From contig NC_081823.1 of assembly GCF_030704535.1 (NCBI RefSeq), forward strand, positions 218,501 to 282,500: a stretch of DNA of 64,000 bases. Reading direction: 5' to 3'. Source of the DNA: Vitis vinifera (Eukaryota > Streptophyta > Magnoliopsida > Vitales > Vitaceae). Below, one piece after another: positions 11,724 through 23,817 of the stretch. Position numbers and translations under genes: made by a program. The notes below the pieces were generated by a model. The model had not been told where the DNA came from. It was given only the letters and a program-made list of their open reading frames with translations, and made no database searches. Each line of letters opens with the position of its first letter. The stretch's first letter is position 1.

Positions 11724-12479
11724 TAAAATAAAATAATGCAAAATATTTTACAAATTATAATTTTCCAATATTTTTTAAAATTTTAAGTAAAGTTTTCATC
11801 GAATCATAAAAGGAATTTAATGGACATAATTTGTTTAATAATTTTCTAATTTCAAATATTCATTATGAAACCAGTTAAATAGGAGTATTTTTACTTGATA
11901 AATCTATTTAATAATGATTTTAATAAATATTTTTAATATTTTAAATTTTTTATTATTCAAATATTAGAATTTTTATCTTTCAAATATTAAAAACATTTTA
12001 TAAAATCAAAATATTTTTAAAAGAATTACTTATAAGCGTTTATCCAAAAATTACAATAAAGAATTTTTTAATAATATAAATAATTTTTTAAAAATTGAAT
12101 ATAATTTCTTAAATTTAACCATATATCATATTTTTTTCAAAAACATTTTTTTAGACTCACACCACTTCTTAGACTCACTATAAAACGAATTTAAGTCTAT
12201 TTAGGAAAGGTTTCAAAAAAAATCTTTTTTCTAATTTTAAATATGTATTTAACAAAATTCTTATTAAAATTTATTTTTAAAATAGGATTATTTTTTAAAA
12301 CAAATTTACGATAATTTTATTTATATTTTAATAGATTATTCTAAAAACCAAATGTTTTAAATATGGGACCTTGACTTGGTTCGATTTACCTAATTGGATC
12401 AGTTGGACCGGCACAAACTTTTTGCCCACCCAATGAACGGGCACAACTCGAAGCCCTGACCCAATTCATAGGATGAGTT
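10661..12479. other. intergenic: AT-rich spacer, poly-T run and (TA)n microsatellite
   Basis: There is a 27-base T run (10684-10710), a (TA)n tract (11692-11721), and long A/T-rich stretches with degraded palindromic repeat fragments near 11880-12010. No gene was seen. Confidence 0.6.
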
Positions 12480-14550
12480 TCCGATGTGGGATTCAAAGGG
12501 GCCTCTTTTTTTAAGGGCTGAAAACCTTGTGGGTGCACTAGAATCAGGATTGAACCTATCAATTAGGGATGGCAACGGGGCGGGTTTTTTCGGGTACCCG
12601 CCCCGCCCCGCCCCGCTCCTAATGGGACGGGATTAAAATTTATTAAACGGGTGTGGGACGGGTATGGGATTTTTTTTTTTAAACCGGGGGCGGGTTCGGG
12701 TATTGCCTCATCCTACCCCCGCCCCGTTTACATATAAAATTAATTTTAAAATTTAATTTAATTTAATTTTAAATTTAATTTTACTATTTTTAATATATAG
12801 ATAATAATAAATTTTTTTAATAAAATAAGTTATAAAAAATATAATAATTTTATTATTTATAAAATATATTTATTTTAATGTAATTAAAATTTTTTAAAGT
12901 AATTAAAAAAAAAAAAAAAAAGCTAAACGGGGCAGGGCGGGGCGAGATGGGTATGGGAATTTCCCATACACGCCCCGCCCCGTTTATTTTTTTAAATGGG
13001 ACGAGGATGGGAATTGGTTTTGCTAAACGGGGCGGGGTTGGGATGGGGGCGACCCGTCCCGAACCCGCCCCGTTGCCATTTCTACTTGTCATGCACGACT
13101 AAGGTGTGTCAAACATCTTTGCATTGTAAATCATTTAAAATATATACGATATAATTCCAAAACTTAAAAGTAAATATAAAGATTTATGATTTATCTAATA
13201 TTATAGGATAATAAATATCAAAATAAAATAGATAAAATAACTCATAATTTTGAAAATAATAAAATTTATAACTATTAAAATCCAAACAATTTTAAATAAT
13301 AAAATCTTATAACACAAGAATAATTACAAGTTAAATATATTTATTAAAATTAGAAATAATATCATTTTAATAAATATTCTTGTTATCTTTATTATAATTT
13401 AATCTATCAATATTAATAATAAAATGCATTTAAGATTTTTAACTTTTAATAATATATAAATTATATAATTGTGACATCATCGACCGTTAGTCGAATCATT
13501 AAATAACTAGTAACTTTTGTGCTTTAATAATTGATCTAGTTTTAAAAATATTATATATATAATTTTTTTTATAATAAATTTCATTTATTTTTCATACTGT
13601 TTTCTTTAAACATGTGGAGAAAAAAATATATAAAATTTATAGCATTTTTCATTTGCAAGGCTCATTCAAAGCAACATTCAAACAATAAAGATGAAAATAA
13701 AAGAGCAGACTAGCTTTTTTTTCATTCTATCAATTTTCTCTGTATATTTTTTTCTCATCTTTTCTCTCACATGTTTTAAAAATCAAAGATTAAAATAAAG
13801 GATAAAGGGTGGAATTAAACCTCAAGGGGAGTGGGCATGGAAAGAGCACCCAATGGGATTGAGAAATTGATCATGAACCTAGGCCCAAACCTCTAATCCT
13901 TGGAGAGCTATCCACAAGTGGGATACTGGAAAATCAACTTTATCTCTGAAACAAAAATATCGTTCCCTCTACAAAGAGAAGCATACTATCCATGGTCTGC
14001 GTCAGAGTTCCCTCAATTGGGAAGACAATAGGCAAATACATGCAACACCACCAAATGACCACCTGTTTTTGCCTCTGAACAGATTCTTTAGCTATGAATC
14101 ATAATCATGGGATTTAGAAGCTAACTGGGATTTAGTTTATATAGATTTTGGGTAACAAAACAACATCTATAATTCTACACTGAAGACCATTAATATTAAT
14201 GGCCCAAATGCTTCAGTAATGGTGATAATCATTTGGTTCGCTTTTAGGCTGATAAGAGATGGTTATTTGAAAGATTCTATGCTCAAAATTGATACCTGTT
14301 AATTTCCCAACTAATTTTTACTCATTTTCCCAAGATCCTTTCTCTGTAGAAAAAAAGGAGAAAGGGAATGGTAGATTGTCTGAATTTTTCTTGGGTTTGG
14401 ACTTTGGAGAAGCACTGTTAGGTGGCATAAGTAAACAGAAAGAAACTTCTTTAATTATGTCAAGCAGTAAACCTTCGGGATTAATTTGGCAATATAATGA
14501 AGGAAGCTAAGGTAACAAGCAATTGATTAAAGGAAAGAAATATGTGGTTG
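12480..14550 (+). repeat. segmental duplication, copy A
   Basis: This aligns by eye with 23818-25800 in the same orientation. Shared anchors include CCGATGTGGGATTC (12481), AAAAGAGCAGACTAGC (near 13700), ACATGCAACACCACCAAATG (near 14038) and GGAAAGAAATATG (near 14532). It differs from copy B by substitutions, by the hAT-like insertion at 12564-13084, and by lacking blocks present in B (near 24935-25140 and the 187-base duplication). No gene is recognised inside it. Confidence 0.8.
12564..13084. mobile_element. hAT-like MITE with GC-rich terminal inverted repeats
   Basis: It is 521 bases long. The left end starts TAGGGATGGCAACGGGGCGG; the right end in reverse starts TAGAAATGGCAACGGGGCGG, two mismatches in 20. 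The TAGGG start fits hAT ends. The flanking octamers (CTATCAAT and CTTGTCAT) are only half alike, so a target duplication is not proven. The arms are GC-rich around an AT-rich core, unlike anything nearby. It has no counterpart in copy B, so it probably inserted after the duplication. Confidence 0.7.
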
Positions 14551-14902
14551 TAAGCCAACCAACAGAATACACTCCTGTTAAAAGTGTTGCGATTGATACA
14601 CTCCCTTAACAACAAAGTAGCTCTTTCAGCTAAAAGTCTTCAAACATGATGAACCGTAATTTAATAAAGGTCAATTACCAGTTCAATAACTTCCTTACCA
14701 GACCAAACAACAAAACTTTCTTCTAAGAGAAGAAAGACAAAAAAATAAAAAATATATATTGCAAATGGGAAAACAAAAATGCTCGAATTCAGTTTATTTC
14801 TGAGTACTTCTCTGTTAAAATATCAGCTCAGATCAGCACAGCATTGCAATGGTCAGGGAAACAGGTCAAGCTTCCTCACCCATTCATGTATATTTCATTT
14901 CT
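14551..14902. other. 3' flank of the UBP23-like gene
   Basis: This lies between the end of copy A and the stop codon at 14903. It is probably 3' UTR plus spacer. No gene was seen. Confidence 0.5.
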
Positions 14903-17900
14903 TCACATCCTGAGTGGTTGGTTTCTGGAGCTGGACCGATCCATCTTTGCCTTTTTAAAATGTGCCTTCTTGGTCGCAATTTCTTGAAAAGGATTAGGTT
15001 CACCAAAGCTACCTTTGGAGCTCCTTACTTTCTTTCTCTTGCCCCGATCATATTCTTCGTCCCTGTAAGAGTTGAAAAGGTCATACCGCAGATCAACACA
15101 CATATAGAAGAAAGGGAATAAAAGAGTAATCAGGCTGATCATCTACAACTGGCAATGGGGTGACTGCCTACTCTCAGCTTAAACCCATTCATCACACAGG
15201 ATGGAGAACCCATGTGGATCCAGCTAAAACAGTTTTTGAGTTACAAACACAGCTGAAAATAAATCAAAATCATCAACAAAAATCCACAACATTAACCTGA
15301 AGATTTTTCCCTCCCTTTCACCTAAAAGCTCCAAACCCAAACACAATTAATGCGTTAACTCTTATCATCTTTCAAGCTGTCGATGCAAGAAGGCACCTCA
15401 GCTATCATCAGTAATCACTAATAGACTCTACAGCAACAGAATAAGTAATACTATTCAAAACTCACCATTCATCTGGTACATAACCGATGGTTACACCCTC
15501 CACACTTCTTGATTCCATAACCCGGTTTGAAGGCCATTCTATCTCGTCCCACCGAGCAACTGCAATCAACAATACAAGGCCAAAAACATCATTCACAAAA
15601 CTGAATCACTCAAGGGTTATGCTATCATATTATTATCATAATGAATGCACATTTCCAACCTTTAATTTTTAGGCATATTAGTGCAGTAGAGAAATTTCAC
15701 TAGTAAATGTGTATTAATTTGGACCACTTTCAAACATTTGGGATCTGTTAGTGGGAGAACAACATGAAGAAGATGGCCAACCAGATTTGGACCGCAGGGA
15801 AAGATGTCCCATGTGAGTTTTTGTTAAGGATGGATATTAATATCACAAACCCTTCAGCACACACTGCCTCTTAAGGTCACTTTGCACAAACGGATGGATT
15901 GTTAATACCAGTGTGAATGCAATAATTGATGGGTCTCATCTAGATCTCAGCAACTTAACGAGGCTAAAATCAGCAATCTAACCAACCAAGCAATTAAAGT
16001 TTATTTTAAACAGAAAGGAAATTTCCCAAGGACATCTCCTTGATTAAATGCAATGAATGTAGATCCCAGAAGCTATTTGCCCACAGATGTACCAAGTGAG
16101 GGGTTCAGAAATAGTGCAGCTTATGAAAGGTTAAAACATATTCTTGAAGTTGATAATACAAATAATATATGAACAAATAAAAATTTACCAATTGTCTTGT
16201 CTAGACCTCTGGTAAGCATACTCATCAATCCATTCTGCATCCGATCTCTCTTACTATCATTTAAACTATCAGAACCTTGTGCATCCCACTGTTTTGCAAC
16301 TGAGCTAGAGCTCTTTTGTGGTTCTTTATCTGTTGCAAGCATTGCTCCCTCCTGACCAATTCTGTCTCTGATCTCCATATCCATGGTATCCATCAGACAT
16401 TCACTATTAGAGGTTTTTACATCCTTCCCAGCAGTTCTCTTATCTCCCTTTTTGGTACCATGCTTAACCCTTTTTCCCTGAGGATTAGTTGGACCCACAG
16501 AAATTGTCTGGGTTTTATCAGATGTGGATGGGCCCTGATCAATAGATAAACAACCTGCTTCCAGTAAGCGTTCTTGAGTGAGATTCTTGATGTCAGAAGT
16601 GTGCCGTTTGCTCCTTCTCTGCTTTTTCTTCTTTCGCAGGCTCAAGGATGCTCGGAAGAGGTTGTTTGAGACAAGATGCATGCTTCTCTTCATGTGCTTC
16701 TTTTTTAGTTTTCTGTGAGGCTTGCAATCAAGTGTTTTCATGTGGATAGATCCATTCATCATGCTTGGCGGGCTAGAAAATTCTACTGACTTGGTTGATA
16801 ATTTCTGGCCACCATCATCAACGTTTTCAATAAGTAAATCACCAGCAGCACTCCCTTTGGGTATACTACCAACCTGCAAAAAAGGAAAACGTCAATGTTT
16901 GACCAAACAATTAATTTGACTTTAAGGTATTCAATAAATAAAATAACTACCTGAAAACTTTCACCACCTGGACCATTTGGAAACTTAACAGGTTCTATTT
17001 TCTCCAATGTTCCATTTGCATTTGAAATAATACCAACCTGCATAAAAAAGGTCTCATGGGTTAAGAATAAGGTGCAAAATCCACCATAGCATATATATAT
17101 ATATATATACCGCAAAGGGAATGGAATTTCCAATTGCCTTCGGAGAGGTCTTCTCTGAGTCAGGCTTATCGGCAGCAGAATTATGGGAACCGAGGCAGTT
17201 GGCTTGTATGACATCTAAGATGCCCTGATCTTTCTTAGAAATTTCATCCTCACTGCGCACATTAAATTTGGCACCAGTTGAAGCTGCAACAGCATTGTCA
17301 AGATTGGTGATACCACTTCCCTTAACAGATGGAGCTGATGGTGGCATGGATTTCTCCAGAGTAGGGTTCAGAACAGAAGGCTCCTTCACTCGCTGTTTTG
17401 ATAATGCTACATTAGGTGGAGGTTCAGACATGGGACCATTTTTCAATGCCAAGCATTCAGATGAGAACCTGCTACTTTTTGGAGCTGATGCTTCTTTTGA
17501 TAGAATCTCCTTTGACAAGCCAACATTAGATACATCATTTGTGGTTACAGCAGCAGAAGCAATGGCACCACTTAAACTTTTCTCGACTGGTCGATTTTGA
17601 ATGGTTTCCTTTATACCTTGACTTATACTGGAACATGTTTTCTTTGCTATGGCACTCACAACCAAGTTTTGTTTCTGAACAACATCAATGGATTTCTTTG
17701 GAGTGAAGTTTTTTCTATCACGAACATAAAACAACATGTAGGCCTTCTGATCCAAAACAGTCCTCTCACTAACCTGGACAACCTGTATGCCAAATTAGGG
17801 TAAAATCATAAGGAAGTCATCCCCCTATGCAAAAAAAATGAAGGTGCACACATTAGGAGGTGTCCACACAGTGTATGGAACCATGAATCCGTTTTTTGCT

Positions 17901-20900
17901 TTATACAGCATTTTAAGGCATAAGCATACTGCAGAATGCAGTCACCAATAGATGAAGACATGAAATATGAGGCCTTCACCAATATATTTCCATGTGTGAA
18001 ATGATATGTTTAAAACTGAGGAACTTGAAGTTGTAATACTGAACTCCAAGGGGAAGCCTAAATTATGTTGGAAATTACAAGAGGTGCACATATATTTGAT
18101 AGGTAAACTTTTCCCCATTGGGACTTGAACCCGAACCCTACCACAATCCCTCCCCATACCTTTACCACTTGAGCCAAGCCTCAAGGGCTAGGTAGTTAAG
18201 ATCATATTTAAATAACATTTTTTCAAATCATAAAAAGATCATACCATAAAATGACACATTCATTTCAAATGGAATGATGTCATCTGTGCATGGTTTACAA
18301 ACATACTCCCAGAATACCCATGAGTATAGACTTGAAAATGTTAAGTTACTTCCTACCCGATTGTCATCAAGGGAGTACCACATGCCAGTTGAAGTGCGAA
18401 CAAAGCAGTAGTAGTGGCCGGAATGGGTGCTCCAACCGGCATGGACCAAAACCCCATAAAGAGTATACTTCAAATTTTCTTCCTGCCCAGTAAAGAAAAT
18501 TAACCGTAAATAAATAATACAACAGCATAAGCTGCAAGTTACCACTGGCACATACAGAAATATCAGAATGTCAAACAAAACAACAAATTCAGTGCAAGAG
18601 AAGGACGAAAAGTTCTCAATAGATGGTAGCACCTGAGAGGTCCATCAAGCATACAGGACACATGCAGTTAGATAAAATCTGTCTACATATATGATATATG
18701 GAAAGTAAAAATTAATGTTACATCGGTACCACCTAACAATTTGGTATGGAAATGCTTGATACAATTAATAAGCCTGATAATCATCAAGAAATCTTTTGGA
18801 ACCAAATTTTAATTTTACTTCAGCCATCAATGATAATAAAGCACTGTCAAACACATAAGGGGTTCTACATGAGATTCAGCAAAAACATAAAATCCAGAGC
18901 ACCAAGTACCTACCATATGTGCCACTTTTCCATTGCGTACCTAATTCATTATAACAACAATGGTACCAGGGACTTAATTTTCAATTTCGTCTTTGACCAA
19001 ACTTTCCAACTGCTATTGAACTGCTACATAGAAATGTTTTTGCAAAATGGATGTAAAACAGTTTCTTCATTGGGGACAGATGAAATAATGAAGAGAAAAA
19101 AATGTCAGGGACACCTGTGGAAAATTTTTAAGAAAGGCATAGAGAAGTGAATTTATTTACAAGTAAAATTAATTTTTTTAATACACTTCTCTTACCATTT
19201 GCAACCTGCTTAACCGAACTATTTCAGCCCATTTTTTCCTTGATCATTTATATTTATTTCAATTTATGGCATTCTGCAATAATTTCTTTCAAGCGATGCA
19301 TCCTGTTTCTATATCATGAATTGTTTTTCAAACTCACTTTCCCCCATGGAAACTACTATTAGTAAAAATTAGATTGAAACTGTGGACCATGTGCAACATG
19401 TGAAAGTTGACCAAGTTTCCAAAATCAGTTGAAGAAATTAAAAAAAGTCACTCACATAGGAACCACTGACAAAAGGTTTTAAGTCCATTGTAGGACCAAA
19501 ATGAACTTTCTTGTCAATCTTTTGTCCAGGATCATGTGCACCAAACCGCTTTAGATGGATGGTCAGAACATAAGGTGCCTTGTGAACTGTGAGCTGTTTA
19601 AGAGCCTTAACTTTCTGTTTGCACCGCTGACATTGGTACTGTCTCTCACCACCATCTAATTGTTCTGTTGCTGTGAAGTGCACAAGGGCCTTATGCAAGG
19701 AATCTGCTTTGAATATTTCAAGACTCAAATCTAGAAATGGATCAAATTTGTTGGAGCAGTAGGAGCACTGCATGCATTTCACCTGAAAATGCAACAAGTA
19801 GCCATCAAAGAATGATATAATAGGAGCTTCCTACATTGGAACATTTTAATAGCATTGTCGAGTCCCTTCTAGAAAATAAAGCTTATTCACAAGATCTCAA
19901 GAATAACTCCTAATTCTGGATTTTTCATAGAGGTAAATAATTCCTGTTTGCCAACATTATCATTGTGCTCCAATGGCAACTAAAGGTTACCTGACTACGA
20001 AGGAGACCACCAAAGATCTTGTGCACCAAACTTTTCTCATAAGCACTAGGGGATTCACTTGGCACACCTGAAGGTAAGCAACATTTGTGCATTGTTTCAA
20101 GCAAATGTACCATATACTCATGTGCATCCTCCTGTCTTGCATTTCTGAAGTTACGAGATATGCCTAATTGTACAGTCAAGAATAACTAATTTTGTAAGAT
20201 CAAAATAACAACAAAGGCCTTAGACATAAAGAACAGAGTAAACCATTGAGCTATACCCTCACAGAATCTGACATGGCAGGACATGTCCTTCAGCACTCAG
20301 GGATGTCAGAAAATTGTGTCTTTCACTTGGAGCTCATTGGAATCAGAAATTTTAATGTTTTGATAAATAAAAGCAAATTCACTAAAGGCTCCATTAGATC
20401 TCAAGAAGTTGTAGGGAAGGGGGGCAAAAGGAAGGAATCTCAAATTCTTTTATTTTATTTCTCATTAAAAATACGAAGGAAAATAAAATATGATGAAAAT
20501 TCTTTATAGAAGGATGGAGGAAAAAAGTGTATTGAGCTTATAGTTTTTTATATATTTAAAAACTATAATATGTTATTATGGATACTATATACTAATAGCA
20601 TATAATAAAAAAAAACCCTATACAGCACCACTCGGTGATTTTGATTGCTTCCTCCAAATATAGACTAAATAAGGGTAATCAATTTTACCTATTATAAGCT
20701 ATTAGTATATAGCATACATAATAACATATTAATTAATACATAGCTTTCCTTTATACTTTTCCTCAAGTTTTGCATGATCCACATTGACCCTAAACGTGCT
20801 TAAAAGGGAGGTTTGTAGCTACACCTAGTTTGTATCTAGATATTTGAATTTAAACCCATCATACAATAAGGAAACTTGCTTAGCATTGTTGATAACTCAC

Positions 20901-22141
20901 TATATATCATTTAGAAGAAGAAAATACGGAAAATCCAAAAGGATGTTAAGAACAAATAACATAAATTGGAGACAGCACTCAAATTTTGGAACCTAAACAC
21001 CAACCTCCTCTTTGTCGTCATACGACCAAAAACAAGGGAAAGAAAATCCAAGAAACTTATGATGAATAACAGAAAAAGACAATCAATATGACAATATCAT
21101 TAACCGAAGATACAAAAAGTGCAATCACTATGACACTTCAAAAAGGATACACCGTAAGTTAGAGACAAGATCCTTGGGTACTAATATTCTTCCAGTTGAC
21201 TGAAGAGCACGGCTGACATGCTTCTGGATAGCACATAAAGCACAAAATCCAGCAATACGACCTTCATTCACATTAAGACAGACATTAGAAATAAAGCATG
21301 GCTACAACATACTGGCCTCCTAAACTCAGGTTCAAAGTGAAACAGTCACAAATTAGATAAATAACAAAATGATACAAATACTAAAAAAATATAATTTAGA
21401 AAAAATAGAACAGGGGGCAAAATTACTAACAGAATCTTAGTAAAGATAGTTCAATCAAGAACTTGTTTACTCAATCTAGATTATCTTGGTTATAGGGGTT
21501 GCAATAAAAACAACAAATAGAACCCAGGGACTACATCAAAACTTCAAGCACATTACTATGCCTGTCCAAGCTCAATCAGTTACAATGTCAATTGCGCAAG
21601 AACAAGTGAAACATGTGAAGTACGATAAATTCAAAATTTTATTCACTTTGATGGAAATTTAGATAATCTTAAAATCCTAAAGTCGTAAACAGGAAGAGTA
21701 GAACAAGGGCTCATTATAAATGTTAAATTCTTTACTCAGTAGTCCACTCCATCTTGCCCTCAAAGGAACAATTCTGGAACAAGTTAATCCAAGAAACCCT
21801 ACATGTTTAAAGCATGCATAGAGGGAGTTGGGCACGTTTGAGCACAATTCTGTTTATGCATATAAGGGATTTAGGGACTATGGACTTATCAGATCCCATA
21901 GTTTGTACTTCTAGTATATACTCTATGCATAGCATAATATTCAGAATAATTCCTAATGAGGACACTTTAAAACAAATTGAAGTCTAATGCAAAATCTATC
22001 GGAAGCATGAAGTAAAGAGTAAAATATAACCAATTTCAAGAAAAATAGTAGGATTTAAAGAGTTAAAACTATGTCATACCATACAAAAAATCAAATACTA
22101 AAGTTCAGTCTAAAAAAACATGAATTTAATATATTAAACCA

Positions 22142-22196
<55 letters not shown>

Positions 22197-23487
22197 CTTA
22201 CAAGAATTTTGATGCTTTCCACTTTGCAAATATGCTGCTAAAGGCTCTGTATAAGTCAGGCATTGCAATACTGAATTAAGATAACAGGTATTTCCCAGAT
22301 TTTCCAAACCAGCACCCTGTAAAATTATTTATGCCACCTACATATATAGTTAAGCCATTGGATAACTCCATGTACCAAGTGCAACAGAATTGAATAGAGA
22401 CGCCAAATTCAACAAAATAACTTAGTTCCAAATAAATTTGAACTGAAGACCACCAACTTAACAGAAGACATACAACAAAAGGAAAACATTGATCCAAAGA
22501 GGAAATGACTTGTGAAGAAGTTGATCAGAAGCAAAAACACAACAAAATATTCAACAGTTGAAACAAATTCAAAAGGAACAAAATTTACTCAACGGCAGAG
22601 CACATGCCAACAAGAAAACTATTACTATCAATCAATAGCTGCAGAAAACGACATTTAACTGAAATGTGAGAAGTTATACATAAAGTCACTGACTGAAGAA
22701 ACAAGCTTGTTTTTTTTTTCAAAATAGTATAGAAATATTATCTTTCTTATGGTTGATGACTCAAAAGACATCGAGTAATAGGGTGAACAAAACCATAATC
22801 AACTAAAATAGCAAAGAACATAATAAAATATTTTCACAAATGGTTGAAACTTGAAAGAAGAAGACGTTTTAAACAAAACCCAAATTGAGCATATACCAAA
22901 AGAACACAACTTGAGCAAAATCAAACTCAACAAAATATTAAAAACCCAAAAGAATTATAGAAGACGTTTTAATCAAACTCAAATTGAAGAACAATCCCTA
23001 TGAAGTATGACATATACAGAAAAGGAGATGAAAAAAATTTCAATCAAAACCTCCCAAACTTCTAAAACTAAACAAAACCTATCTGAAAAGCTCATACAGA
23101 CAAGAAACTCCATAGTAGAAAATATCGCAAACCGGAAATAATTTCCAAAAACACACAAAAACAGCTTACAATTCTCCTAAATGTGATCCCAATACTGAGC
23201 TCCGGATCCAACCCGTTCTCCACATGATCAGACCCATCTTGCTTCTTCCCACTCGAAGCCGCCGGACCCGTACTGTGCCCGGGCCGCTTCGGATCGGTGG
23301 TGGGGTTCAGAGTCTCTAGTCGAAAACCTCCGCCGCCGTTAGTGAAGCCGGAGAAAGGCTTTCTTGCGAGATGAAACTCGATTCTTCTGTGGAAGAAGGA
23401 CCCAGTTGAAGACGGGTCCGGCGAAGCCGAGTAGGGACCATTTTCCTGAGTATTGGCTTCCGGGTTGGAGATCAGCGCTTCCGCCAT
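14903..23487 (-). CDS. UBP23-like: ubiquitin-specific protease, UBP23-like (955 aa, 11 exons)
   Basis: Exons: 23487-23170, 22316-22202, 21261-21151, 20163-19991, 19782-19456, 18482-18357, 17782-17111, 17037-16951, 16873-16189, 15559-15466, 15062-14903; all phases close (2868 nt). It cleaves ubiquitin from substrates. The Cys box NLGNTCYLN (exon 2) gives catalytic Cys117, and RQEDAHEY follows in exon 4. Exon 5 holds two CxxC pairs (CSYC, CQRC), as in USP finger regions. The His box HSGHYYC (exon 6) gives His371, then WYSLDD with Asp387 or Asp388. The residues after about 390 are a long variable tail with lysine/arginine clusters in exon 9 ([10 protein letters not shown]), suggesting nuclear or nucleolar localisation. 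The end [12 protein letters not shown] matches my recollection of plant UBP23; a kinship with animal USP36 is possible. All catalytic residues are present. Introns host a SINE, a MITE and a microsatellite. Confidence 0.9.
18000..18190 (-). mobile_element. tRNA-derived SINE in a UBP23-like intron
   Basis: On the reverse strand the head carries a pol III A box (TGGCTCAAGTGG, plus-strand 18165-18176) and a B-box-like GGTTCGGGTTCAAGTCCC ending at 18120. The spacing is tRNA-like but the sequence does not fold as a tRNA gene. It lies in the intron between exons 6 and 7. The 3' end is uncertain; no clear tail was seen. Confidence 0.55.
20566..20732. mobile_element. palindromic MITE in UBP23-like intron 3
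   Basis: The left arm (TAATATGTTATTATG..., then CTATATACTAATAGC) is repeated in reverse at the right end with a few mismatches over about 40 bases. The 80-base centre is unique and has no coding sense. Confidence 0.6.
22142..22188. repeat. compound microsatellite (TG)n(GA)n
   Basis: About ten TG units run into about fourteen GA units, just downstream (on the reverse strand) of the exon 2 donor at 22201. It should be length-variable. Confidence 0.9.
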
Positions 23488-23817
23488 GACACCTCCGTAA
23501 TTGAGTCAATAGAGCTCCAAGATTTGACCTTTCTATTCTCTCCAGACTCCCCTCCGTCTTTTGTATGCGCTTGGTGTTTCGGCTTCTGCGAAAGAGAGAG
23601 AAAAAGGGAAGAGAATGATGCTATTAAACCCCACACTCCCCCGAGTCGGCACTTCGTGGTTTACGCAGAAGGATGAAAAGTAGGCAAAAGTCTCAATCCA
23701 AAAAGCCCATTTCCACTAACTCTATATTCCTAAAGCTCACCCAACCCACAGGCCCAATACGAATCCCTCGCCTAAGACATAGTTTGAGTTTAGACGGTTG
23801 TTTTGGTCACTCACTCT
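23488..23817 (-). promoter_or_regulatory. 5' UTR and promoter zone of the UBP23-like gene
   Basis: This runs upstream of the ATG at 23487. It contains pyrimidine/purine tracts and two GGCCCA-type site II-like elements (near 23700 and 23750), common in housekeeping plant promoters. It carries no clear TATA box. It ends where copy B of the duplication begins. Confidence 0.4.

Noticed and set aside
12853-13092. 79-aa reverse frame rich in Pro, Ile and Arg
   Set aside because: It is an artefact of the GC-rich terminal repeats of the hAT-like MITE.
18110-18190. Possible tRNA gene (A-box and B-box like motifs)
   Set aside because: The sequence does not give a cloverleaf or a 3' processing end. 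It fits a SINE head better.
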